Source: Ketobacter sp. | GTDB lineage: Bacteria; Pseudomonadota; Gammaproteobacteria; Pseudomonadales; Ketobacteraceae | Direction of reading: 5' to 3' | Assembly (NCBI RefSeq): GCF_003671495.1 | Contig: NZ_RCHN01000046.1 | Span: 247,040 to 311,039 of the forward strand | DNA length: 64,000 nt | Part shown: positions 38,271 through 46,049 of the stretch, piece after piece | Layout of the letters: each line of letters begins with the position of its first letter | Position numbering within the stretch: position 1 is the first letter of the stretch | Program-made: the position numbers and the translations under genes | The notes under the pieces: model-generated | Told to the model about the DNA's origin: nothing | Databases searched by the model: none | The model's input: only the letters and a program-made list of their open reading frames with translations

Positions 38271-38912
38271 GTGGGTAAGCGAACAAGACCGGCAGTCCTG
38301 GTTCTTTTATGGGTGGTCTGTACCGCTGCGACGGCGGGAGCACTCCCACTGGAGATCAAGGGCAAAGTACATGATCAATATGGCCCTGTGGGGGTGGAAC
38401 GGGTGGAACGCTGGGAAAAGCTGGTGTGGGACATTACCTATCACAACACGGCCGACCAGCTGCGGGCGGTGAACCAGTTCTTCAACCAGCTTCGTTTCCG
38501 CAGTGACCGCGAGCATTGGCAACAGGAAGACTACTGGGCCACACCCATTGAGACCCTGGCCAGTAATGGCGGTGATTGTGAGGATTTCGCCATCGCCAAA
38601 TATTTCACTCTGCGCCAGTTGGGGGTGCCCGCCAAGCGCATGCGCATTACCTATGTAAAGGCCCTGCGCCTGAACGAGCCCCACATGGTGCTGACCTATT
38701 ACCCCGATCAGGGGGAACCCCTGGTGCTGGACATACTCGTGCCGGATATGTTGCCTGCGTCAATGCGGCCGGACCTGGAACCGGTTTACAGTTTCAATGC
38801 GGAAGGGTTGTGGAAGGCGCGGACCCGGGGTGAGGACACCCGCCTGGGGGATGCGGACGACATCAGTATGTGGCGGGATTTAAGAGTGCGTTTGGGCTTG
38901 GGCAGCCTTTAG
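38271..38912 (+). CDS. lapG: Periplasmic transglutaminase-like cysteine protease LapG
   Basis: A 213-residue bacterial transglutaminase-like cysteine proteinase with an N-terminal signal peptide (about 6-23). The catalytic triad is visible: Cys103 in NGGDCEDFA, His in EPHMVL and Asp in VLDILVPD. In Pseudomonas, LapG cleaves the N-terminus of the large adhesin LapA and releases biofilm cells unless held by LapD. The GTG start is the first in frame. The lapD-like gene starts 86 nt downstream, a conserved pairing. No LapA-like adhesin or LapBCE exporter is in the window. Confidence 0.93.
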   Translation: MGKRTRPAVLVLLWVVCTAATAGALPLEIKGKVHDQYGPVGVERVERWEKLVWDITYHNTADQLRAVNQFFNQLRFRSDREHWQQEDYWATPIETLASNGGDCEDFAIAKYFTLRQLGVPAKRMRITYVKALRLNEPHMVLTYYPDQGEPLVLDILVPDMLPASMRPDLEPVYSFNAEGLWKARTRGEDTRLGDADDISMWRDLRVRLGLGSL

Positions 38913-38997
38913 CGATACACTCGCGGAATAAACAAAATAAACTAGGCTTTCAGCCTGGACAGCGTGGTGCCTCCCGGGCACGGCAGAGGAGATCGGA

Positions 38998-40971
38998 GTG
39001 AGCTTACATCGTCAAATGGTGCTGTTGATTACCGGATTGTTGTTGGTGTTGTTGGCGGGGATTTGCTACCTGAGTGTGCGCAACAGCCGGGATTATCTGG
39101 AGATGCAGATGCACAGCCATGCCCAGGATACGGCCACCTCGCTGGGGTTGTCCTTGTCCCGGCCCCTGGGGCAGGACGATCTGGCAATGGTGCAGACCAT
39201 GGTGGACGCCATCTTTGATCGGGGGGATTTTTCCGAGATCGTGCTGCGCAATCCGGATGGCGACGTGATTACCCGGCGCAGTGCCGAGGCGCCCCCGCAT
39301 CTGGTGCCGGAATGGTTTGTGGCATGGCTGGAAATCAACCCCATGCCCGGCATCAGCGAAATCACCGAAGGCTGGCGCCGGGTGGGCGAGGTGCGGGTTT
39401 ATGCCGACAAGGATGCCGCCAACCGCAATCTGTGGGTGGCCGCCAAGCAGGCCTTCTGGCTGTTCCTGTTTGTGGGCGGGGTCAGCTGGGTGGTGATCCT
39501 GATGATCGTGCGGGCGGTGTTGACCCCGTTACGGACCTTGGAAAAGCAGGCGGAGTTGATCTGCAACAAGGACTTCACCGGACAACAGCCGTTGCCCAAG
39601 ACCCGGGAGCTGAAACGGGTGGTGCAGGCCATCAACCGCATGACCCGCCAATTGAAAGTGCTGTTCGACGAGCAGGTGGCCCAGATCGAGCAGGTGCGCA
39701 ACCAGGCTTATGTGGATTCCATTACCGGCCTGGGCAATGGGCGCTTCTTCAATGCCCAGTTACAGGCCCGCCTGGAATCCCCGGAAGAGCCATTCAGCGG
39801 TGTGCTGGTGCGCTTGCAGGTAAAAGGCATGGGGGAATACAACGAACATTTCGGCCACGATGCGGGCAATCTGGTATTGCGTCGGATCGGGCAGGTCTGG
39901 CAGCAGACACTGGAAGCGGTGGAAGGGCATTGCGTGGCCCGGGTTACCGGCACCCGGTTCGCGGCGCTGTTGCCCCATCAATCCGTGGATAAGGTGAAGA
40001 CCCTGCTGGAAACGGCGATCGGCAAAATGCAGCGCCTGGATGGTCTCAATCTGGGAGGCTCATCGGTGCAGTTGTACGCCGGCTTGAGCCTGTGCAAGCT
40101 GGGGGATGATCCCAAACTGCTGGAGGCGCAGGCGGCCGCGGCCCTGGAACGGGCCCAGAGCTACCAGAGTGGCCAGGTGGAAGTCTATGACGAGCGTGAC
40201 CACGGTGACGCCCTGGCCCCCAGCATGCCCGGTGTCAGCAACTGGGCCAGTTTTCTGGAAGAGGTGATCAGCAAGAAGAAAGTGGTGCTGCATTACCAGC
40301 CGGTGATTTCCTGTGTGGACCAGTCCCTCATGCATCACGAGGTATTGGCGCGGGTGGCGGTGGACGGCAAGCTGGTGACCGCCGGCCACTTTATCCCGCT
40401 GGTGGAGCGTTTCGACATGGTCAGCCGCTTCGACCGCATGATCATCGAACTGCTGATCGAGCAGCTCAAATCCCAGCAAAACGGCAAGCGGGCACCGCTG
40501 GCGGTGAACTTGTCCAGTCACAGCGTGCGGGAGGACGATTTTGATACCTGGCTGCTGGCCATTCTGCGCAATAACCCGGATGTGGCCCCGTACCTGATTT
40601 TTGAAGTGCCGGAGCTGACGGTGCGCACCGCCCATGGCAAACTGCGCCGGTTGGCGGTCAGCCTCAAGGAGCTGGGGGCCAAACTCACCATCGACCACTT
40701 CGGCACCACCAACAGCAGCTTCGGTTATCTCAGTGGCCTGCAGCTCTATTCCATCAAAGTGGACAGTTCCTACATCCGGGATATCGAGGACAACCTGGAT
40801 CACCAGTTTTTCGTGCAGTCCCTGGTGCGCATTGCCCACAGCCGTCAGATTCTGTTGACCGCCGAAATGGTGGAAGGGGAGGCCCAGTGGAACCTGCTGC
40901 GGCGCTTCCAGCTGGACGGTGCCCAGGGCTATTTCCTGGGGCAGCCGCAAGCGGACCGCGAAGCCGCCTGA
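38998..40971 (+). CDS. lapD: Degenerate GGDEF/EAL c-di-GMP receptor LapD
   Basis: A 657-residue inner-membrane receptor. One helix (about 7-26), a periplasmic LapD/MoxY N-terminal domain (about 27-145) and a second helix (about 150-172) lead to HAMP, then GGDEF and EAL. The GGDEF signature is lost (TGTRF at that place). The EAL motif reads EVL, and the usual DDFG segment reads DHFG, so enzymatic activity is unlikely while c-di-GMP binding is expected. LapD sequesters LapG when c-di-GMP is high. The GTG start has a GAGGAG RBS. Directly downstream of lapG. Confidence 0.93.
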   Translation: MSLHRQMVLLITGLLLVLLAGICYLSVRNSRDYLEMQMHSHAQDTATSLGLSLSRPLGQDDLAMVQTMVDAIFDRGDFSEIVLRNPDGDVITRRSAEAPPHLVPEWFVAWLEINPMPGISEITEGWRRVGEVRVYADKDAANRNLWVAAKQAFWLFLFVGGVSWVVILMIVRAVLTPLRTLEKQAELICNKDFTGQQPLPKTRELKRVVQAINRMTRQLKVLFDEQVAQIEQVRNQAYVDSITGLGNGRFFNAQLQARLESPEEPFSGVLVRLQVKGMGEYNEHFGHDAGNLVLRRIGQVWQQTLEAVEGHCVARVTGTRFAALLPHQSVDKVKTLLETAIGKMQRLDGLNLGGSSVQLYAGLSLCKLGDDPKLLEAQAAAALERAQSYQSGQVEVYDERDHGDALAPSMPGVSNWASFLEEVISKKKVVLHYQPVISCVDQSLMHHEVLARVAVDGKLVTAGHFIPLVERFDMVSRFDRMIIELLIEQLKSQQNGKRAPLAVNLSSHSVREDDFDTWLLAILRNNPDVAPYLIFEVPELTVRTAHGKLRRLAVSLKELGAKLTIDHFGTTNSSFGYLSGLQLYSIKVDSSYIRDIEDNLDHQFFVQSLVRIAHSRQILLTAEMVEGEAQWNLLRRFQLDGAQGYFLGQPQADREAA

Positions 40972-41058
40972 ACGTGAACGGGAAGCGGCCGGAAGGTTGC
41001 CACTGACAGCATAAACAGTTAGCTTAGGGTTCGAATTCCACTGGTCGAGGAAACAGGA

Positions 41059-42063
41059 TTGGACACGCACGAAAACAGAAGCATGTGGGCTAAGTTGATC
41101 ACCGGTTTGATCGTGGTTTATTTGCTGATTGCGGTGGGGCTTGGAGTGTACTGGAGCTCAGAGCCGGACGTTTGGGATGTGCCGCGGGTGGTGGAGCAGG
41201 ATGCCGCCGCCCTGGGCAAGCAACCGGCCATTGGCTTCGCCACCACCTCCACCATGATTCGCCTGGGCAACAGCCTGTTGGAAAAACCCGGCGGCTACAT
41301 CACCAACGACATCACCCCGCCGGGGCTGTGGCTGGACAACATCGCCAACTGGGAATTCGGCGTGCTGGTGCAGATCCGGGACATGAGCCGGGCCCTGCGC
41401 AAAGACATCGCCCGTTCCCAGTCCACTTCCCGTGAGGACGTGGACCTGGCCCGCGCTGAGCCGCAACTGCATTTCGACCACAAGAGCTTCTGGTTCCCCT
41501 CCACCGAGTCTGAGTATCGTCGCGGTATCCAATACCTGGAGGCCTATCAGGTGCGCCTGCTGGACGACGATGTTTCCAATGCCCAGTTCTATGCCCGCGC
41601 CGATAACCTGAGGAACTGGCTGGCGGACGTTGAAACCCGCCTTGGCAGCCTGTCCCAGAAACTCAGCGCCAGTGTGGGCAAAGAGCAGATCAATGTCGAT
41701 CTGGCCGGGGATGCCGCTGCCCGGCAATCCACCCGGAGCCCGCAGGAAATGCGTCTGAAAACACCGTTCACGCAAATCGACGATGTGTTCTATGAAGCCC
41801 GCGGCGCATCTTATGCACTGATCCATTTGCTGAAGGCCATCGAAATCGATTTCAAAGATATTCTGGAGAAGAAAAACGCCATGGTGAGCCTGCGCCAGAT
41901 CGTGCGTGAGCTGGAATCCACCCAGCAGTCCGTGGGCAGCCCCATGATCCTCAACGGCTCCGGCTTCGGCATTTTTGCCAATCACTCGCTGGTAATGGCC
42001 AACTACATTTCCCGGGCCAACGCGGCCATCATCGATCTGCGACGCCTGCTGGAACAGGGTTGA
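41059..42063 (+). CDS. DUF2333 family protein
   Basis: A 334-residue protein with one N-terminal membrane helix (about 11-32) and a large periplasmic helical domain, matching DUF2333. The function is unknown. The TTG start is chosen for the GAGG/AGGA upstream; the ATG eight codons later (MWAKLI) is a possible alternative. It follows lapD by 87 nt on the same strand and converges on the retron reverse transcriptase. Confidence 0.85.
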   Translation: MDTHENRSMWAKLITGLIVVYLLIAVGLGVYWSSEPDVWDVPRVVEQDAAALGKQPAIGFATTSTMIRLGNSLLEKPGGYITNDITPPGLWLDNIANWEFGVLVQIRDMSRALRKDIARSQSTSREDVDLARAEPQLHFDHKSFWFPSTESEYRRGIQYLEAYQVRLLDDDVSNAQFYARADNLRNWLADVETRLGSLSQKLSASVGKEQINVDLAGDAAARQSTRSPQEMRLKTPFTQIDDVFYEARGASYALIHLLKAIEIDFKDILEKKNAMVSLRQIVRELESTQQSVGSPMILNGSGFGIFANHSLVMANYISRANAAIIDLRRLLEQG

Positions 42064-42073
42064 TTAAATAGGG

Positions 42074-42093
42074 TTGATTCACCACTGAATCAA
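42074..42093. terminator. Hairpin at convergent ends of DUF2333 gene and retron RT
   Basis: TTGATTCA-CCAC-TGAATCAA is a perfect 8-bp hairpin overlapping the reverse transcriptase stop codon, 10 nt past the DUF2333 stop. It lacks a T-tract. A likely bidirectional 3'-end structure. Confidence 0.4.
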
Positions 42094-43377
42094 TTCGAAG
42101 TGCCGTTGCAGGCGCTCAAAATGATGGGGGGCAAGATGCTGAACATAGGCCAGCTTGCCCTCCATCCAGGCTCTAAACTGCGGGTGGCGGGCACGGTTTT
42201 GTGAGTGCGGACCATAGCGCACACAGTTGTTCAGAATCGCCTCCAACTGCTTGATCTCGGCCTTGGGCAAACTCTGTTTTTTATTCACCACGACTCCGGC
42301 CAGTTGCTGGCGACCCGCGCGGGTCATCACCCGGGTCTTCTCCTCCTTTATTGCAAAGCCTTCATCGGCCGCGATCGACCGGACCTGTCGTTGCAGGATG
42401 CGGGTCGCTGCGCGGTCGTGGCGGTGGGATGAAAACGCCAGGTCGTCGGCATAGCGGGTGTAACAAAAACCCTGCCCGTGAGCCGCGGCCTCCAGTCGCA
42501 GATCCAGCCGAAACGCCATCAGGTTGGCCAGCACCGGCGAGGTGGGGGCGCCCTGGGGCAGGTGCGGCTGACGATAGCGTTGCCGGGTAGCCAGGCAGTG
42601 GATGGGGGATAGCACTGCCTCGGGCGTCTGGTTCAGGCACAGCCCGATCAGTGCCTTGCTCACCGCCAGGTCGTAACCCAGGCGCTGGAAGAGCCGCACC
42701 AGCCTGCCCGGCGCAATGCTCAGAAAAAAGTGCTTCAGGTCCATGGCCAGTACCACCGGCCGGTCCACATGCAGGCGGCTGAAGGATTTCACTGAGCGTC
42801 CGGCCACAAACCCATGGGCGGCGTCATGCACCGGCACTTTATTCAGCAGGTCATGGTTCAGCTTGCGTTGCAGCGACTTCAGCCGGGATTTTGGTGTTTC
42901 CAGTATCCGCTGGCTGCCATCAGACTTGTGGCGCGGCTGGTAGTGGTAATGCTGCAGTTTGCGGGCATCCGGCCGTTGGTTGGGATAGCGCTGGCTGTAC
43001 CAGTTGAGGTCACCGGGGGAGAGTCCGCACCATTGCGCCAGGTGGTCGGTGTTGTGGAATGGGGGCAGGCCCCAGGCGGAACCTAATGCGGCCCGTTGGG
43101 GGGCGGGGATCGCCGTCAGCGGCCATTTCACCACCCGCAGGCGCTGGGAGCGGTAAAGCACGGCAAGGCGCTCGCTGGCTTCCAGCCACTGCTCCAGTTG
43201 CATCACCGTCAGCGATCCCCAGTCCAGGTTCCTGGCCAGTTCTTCCGCCAGGGGCAGGGCATCCCTCAATGTCAGGTTCACGCAACCGGCGATGCTGTTC
43301 GCCAACCCCACCGGGTGGTGAGCGCCCTCCAGCAGGCTCAGTGCCAACTGCCTGATCAACAACTTCCGATAATTCAT
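42079..43377 (-). CDS. Retron-type reverse transcriptase
   Basis: A 432-residue reverse transcriptase. The palm motifs are intact: motif A VVLAMDLKHFF with Asp213, motif B LPQGAPTSPVLANL, and the YADD box at 309-312 (Asp311, Asp312). Retron-like marks are HDAAHGFVAGRSV, matching the NaxxH region, and LAGVVVNKK at the position of the VTG motif. About 130 N-terminal residues precede the fingers domain, longer than E. coli retron RTs and similar in size, from memory, to myxobacterial retron RTs. No group II intron maturase domain is seen. Directly upstream lies a 171-nt structured region closed by an inverted repeat. No separate effector gene is visible beside it. Confidence 0.9.
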   Translation of the reverse strand: MNYRKLLIRQLALSLLEGAHHPVGLANSIAGCVNLTLRDALPLAEELARNLDWGSLTVMQLEQWLEASERLAVLYRSQRLRVVKWPLTAIPAPQRAALGSAWGLPPFHNTDHLAQWCGLSPGDLNWYSQRYPNQRPDARKLQHYHYQPRHKSDGSQRILETPKSRLKSLQRKLNHDLLNKVPVHDAAHGFVAGRSVKSFSRLHVDRPVVLAMDLKHFFLSIAPGRLVRLFQRLGYDLAVSKALIGLCLNQTPEAVLSPIHCLATRQRYRQPHLPQGAPTSPVLANLMAFRLDLRLEAAAHGQGFCYTRYADDLAFSSHRHDRAATRILQRQVRSIAADEGFAIKEEKTRVMTRAGRQQLAGVVVNKKQSLPKAEIKQLEAILNNCVRYGPHSQNRARHPQFRAWMEGKLAYVQHLAPHHFERLQRHFELIQW

Positions 43378-43383
43378 GAGAAA

Positions 43384-43556
43384 ACTCCGGTATCAGCCGC
43401 CGGTACCGTCAGGAGTCCCGTGCGTGGAGCGCACCGGACATCCTGGCAATGTCATGGGGTGATCCTGAAAAACCCCGGGGTAGCCCCGGAGCGGAGCAAA
43501 GCTCGATCTGAACGTGTCCAGGTTGAGGCTCTGTTCCCAAGTCCTGATACCGGAGT
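43384..43556 (-). ncRNA. Candidate retron msr-msd RNA
   Basis: Read on the minus strand, the element begins with a1 CTCCGGTATCAG (43555-43544) and ends with its exact complement a2 CTGATACCGGAG (43396-43385); one extra A-T pair makes 13 bp. Inside, the msr part has hairpins CTGGA-CACG-TTCAG, GAGC-TTT-GCTC (43494-43504) and CCGGGG-CTA-CCCCGG (43475-43489). The msd part has one long hairpin at 43410-43445 with stems CAGGA/TCCTG, GTCC/GGAC and GTGCG/CGCAC. The reverse transcriptase ATG is 7 nt beyond a2. This order (a1-msr-msd-a2-RT) is that of retrons. The branch guanosine is probably just after a1 but cannot be fixed from sequence. Confidence 0.85.
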
Positions 43557-43614
43557 GCGCCGGCCGCAACCCGCGCTGGGCAATGGTGCCATTTTCCGGG
43601 CGCCGGCCGCAACC
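43557..43614. repeat. 15-bp direct repeat flanking the retron RNA 5' side
   Basis: GCGCCGGCCGCAACC occurs exactly at 43557-43571 and again at 43600-43614, a 43-bp period. The first copy abuts the a1 arm of the retron RNA. Between them is AATGG-TG-CCATT. It may be a promoter-proximal duplication or a regulator site. The remaining bases to 43804 contain no gene that I can support and should hold the divergent promoters of the retron and the molybdoenzyme operon. Confidence 0.7.
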
Positions 43615-43804
43615 GCTCCAAATACCCCATGGATTGTCCGGTTCTTGTGGCACACATCTTGTTATCTCTTCGGGTAACTCACCAAAATCACTAAAAATAG
43701 GCGCATCCTTGATCAAAGTGCACGTTATTGGTGCCTTAAATGGGGTTTGGCTGAATTCGCATGCACTTTAAATGCGCCTGTAAAATGAGAGAGGAACCAA
43801 AATA

Positions 43805-46021
43805 ATGCTTTTTGGCCGGCAGGATCGCAAGAAGATCAAAATTCTTGATAAAAAAGTCCAGGAATGGAAATACACCACCTGTGGCTACTGTTCCACGGGT
43901 TGTTCCATCGAGGTGGGGCTGGATGCCACGGGCAAAGCGGTGGCCACCCGGGGCGTTGCCACCGCGGACGTGAACCGGGGCAAGCTCTGTATTAAAGGCA
44001 TCTTCGAGCACGAGCTGTTTGAAGCCTCCGGCCGGGGCAACACACCGATCATGCGCAATAAACCCTGGGAACCCTGGCAGCCAGCCAGCTGGGACACCGC
44101 CCTGGACAAGATGGCCAGTGAGATCCAGCGCATCCAGGGACAATATGGCCGCGACGCCTTTGCCATCATCTCCACCGGCCAGATCATGACCGAGGAATTC
44201 TATACCCTGGGTAAACTGGTGCGGGGCTGCATCGGCACCAACAATTACGACGGCAACACCACCCTGTGCATGGCCTCTGCGGTATCGGGTTACAAGCGCT
44301 CTTTCGGTTCCGATGGCCCACCGGGATGCTACGACGACTTTGAGCACACCGAGTGCCTGATGGCCTGGGGTTCCAACCTGCCGGAGCAGCACCCCATTAT
44401 TTACTGGCGTTTGAAAGAGGCGCTGGAAAAGCGCAAGTTCCCCCTCATTGTGGTGGACCCCCGCGTTACCATGTTCGCCCAGTTCGCCGACATCCACCTG
44501 CCCATCACCCCCGGTACCGATGTGGTGCTGCAGAACGCCCTGATGCATGTGATTCTGGCAGAAGGTCTGGAGGACCGTGACTACATCAATGCCCACACCA
44601 ACGGCATTGAAGCACTGGAAGCCTGCGTGAAGGATTACGATCCCACCACCGCCGCCCGCATCTGCGGCATTGATGAAGACACCATCCGCAACGTGGCGCG
44701 CCTGTACGCCAAAGCCGGTGCCGCCATGAGCATCTGGACCATGGGCATCAACCAGAGCACCCACGGTTCCGACGGCGTGGTGGGCATCAACAACCTCAAC
44801 CTGATCACCGGCAACATCGGCAAACCCGGCGGCACCAGTCTGTCCATCACCGGCCAGTGTAATGCCATGGGCACCCGCGAGTGGTCCTCCTGTTCCGGTC
44901 TGCCCGGTTATCGCGCGCTGGAGAAAGAGAAAGACCGCAAAGAGATCGCCAAATTCTGGGGCATCGACGAATCCTTCTTCCCTGCCAAACGCGGCATGTG
45001 CATGACCGACATCCTGCCCGCCATCGAAACCGGGCAAGTGAAAGGCCTGTGGCTGGTGGCCACCAACCCCATGACCTCCATGCCCAACACCCCGCGGATT
45101 CGCAAAACCCTCGAGAAGCTGGAATTCCTGGTGGTGCAGGATGCCTATCAGGACGTGGAAACCAACCAATACTCCCACATGTACCTGCCCGCTGCGGTGT
45201 GGGCTGAAAAAACCGGTTGCTTCACCAATACCGAGCGTCGCGTGAACCTGATCCGCCCCGTGGTCGCACCCCACGGCGAATCCAAACCGGATTTCTGGAT
45301 CTTCACCCAACTGGCCAAGCGGTTTGAAAACGGCCAGAAAATCGCCTTCCCGGATACCCCGGAGGGGGCCTTCAATGAAATGAAGCAGTTGTCGAAAGGG
45401 GCGGGCCGCACCCTGGATATCTCTGGCATGAGCCACGACCTGATCGAGCAAAGCCGCGGCATCCAATGGCCCTTCCGTGAGGAGCACCTGGCCAGTCTGC
45501 AGCAGGCAGGCGCTGAGGTGGCCAAAGGGGATCAGCGTCTTTATACCGATGGCCATTTTCAGACCGCCGACGGCAAAGCCAACCTGATTGCCCTGCCGTT
45601 CATCGATAACAATGAAAAGCCCTGCGAAGACTACCCGTTCTGGCTCAACAGCGGCCGGGTGGTGGAGCACTTCCACACCCGCACCCGTACCGGCAAGCTG
45701 GGCAACTGTAACAAGTTCAGCCCCACGCCCTATATGGAAATGAACCCCGATGCCGCGGCGGAACTGGGCATCAAGCATCAAACCTATGTGCGATTGGTGT
45801 CGCGCCGGGGCGATGCCGTGGTGATGGTGCAGCTGACCCAGCGGGTGCCCCGCAATATGGTGTTCATCCCGTTCCACTTTCACGACTGCGTGAACCGCTT
45901 GTCCCTGGGATTGCTGGACCCCCATTCGCGCCAGCCGGCCTATAAACAGTGCTCCGTTCGCATCGAGCACACGGATCAGAAGCAGGCCGCCAAACTCAAC
46001 GCCCAGCGCCGGGCGTTTTAA
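43805..46021 (+). CDS. Molybdopterin oxidoreductase, NapA/NasA/formate dehydrogenase-like
   Basis: A 738-residue Mo-bisMGD catalytic subunit. The N-terminal [4Fe-4S] motif is CGYCSTGC...KLC (about 26-61). The segment TTLCMASAVSGYKRSFG resembles nitrate reductase NapA/NasA and formate dehydrogenases and places a Cys as the probable Mo ligand. The C-terminal molydopterin-binding domain holds NSGRVVEHFHTRTRTG. No Tat signal (RRxFLK) is present, so the enzyme should stay cytoplasmic. RBS GAGAGGAA. It forms an operon with a fused FeS/membrane anchor 28 nt downstream. Substrate (nitrate, formate or another) is not certain; the motif pattern favours nitrate reductase-like. Confidence 0.85.
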   Translation: MLFGRQDRKKIKILDKKVQEWKYTTCGYCSTGCSIEVGLDATGKAVATRGVATADVNRGKLCIKGIFEHELFEASGRGNTPIMRNKPWEPWQPASWDTALDKMASEIQRIQGQYGRDAFAIISTGQIMTEEFYTLGKLVRGCIGTNNYDGNTTLCMASAVSGYKRSFGSDGPPGCYDDFEHTECLMAWGSNLPEQHPIIYWRLKEALEKRKFPLIVVDPRVTMFAQFADIHLPITPGTDVVLQNALMHVILAEGLEDRDYINAHTNGIEALEACVKDYDPTTAARICGIDEDTIRNVARLYAKAGAAMSIWTMGINQSTHGSDGVVGINNLNLITGNIGKPGGTSLSITGQCNAMGTREWSSCSGLPGYRALEKEKDRKEIAKFWGIDESFFPAKRGMCMTDILPAIETGQVKGLWLVATNPMTSMPNTPRIRKTLEKLEFLVVQDAYQDVETNQYSHMYLPAAVWAEKTGCFTNTERRVNLIRPVVAPHGESKPDFWIFTQLAKRFENGQKIAFPDTPEGAFNEMKQLSKGAGRTLDISGMSHDLIEQSRGIQWPFREEHLASLQQAGAEVAKGDQRLYTDGHFQTADGKANLIALPFIDNNEKPCEDYPFWLNSGRVVEHFHTRTRTGKLGNCNKFSPTPYMEMNPDAAAELGIKHQTYVRLVSRRGDAVVMVQLTQRVPRNMVFIPFHFHDCVNRLSLGLLDPHSRQPAYKQCSVRIEHTDQKQAAKLNAQRRAF

Positions 46022-46049
46022 TCGCGTACCGCAGTAGAGAGGAGAGACC

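Noticed and set aside
42079..43377. Reverse transcriptase as a group II intron or diversity-generating retroelement
   Set aside because: No maturase or endonuclease domain, no intron boundary motifs, and no template/variable repeat pair or target gene nearby. The upstream a1/a2 inverted repeat and the HDAAHGF and LAGVVVN motifs fit a retron better.
43709..43716. TTGATCAA upstream of the molybdoenzyme as an FNR/Anr box
   Set aside because: It contains both half-site letters but lacks the 4-bp spacer of TTGATnnnnATCAA, so it is only a short palindrome.
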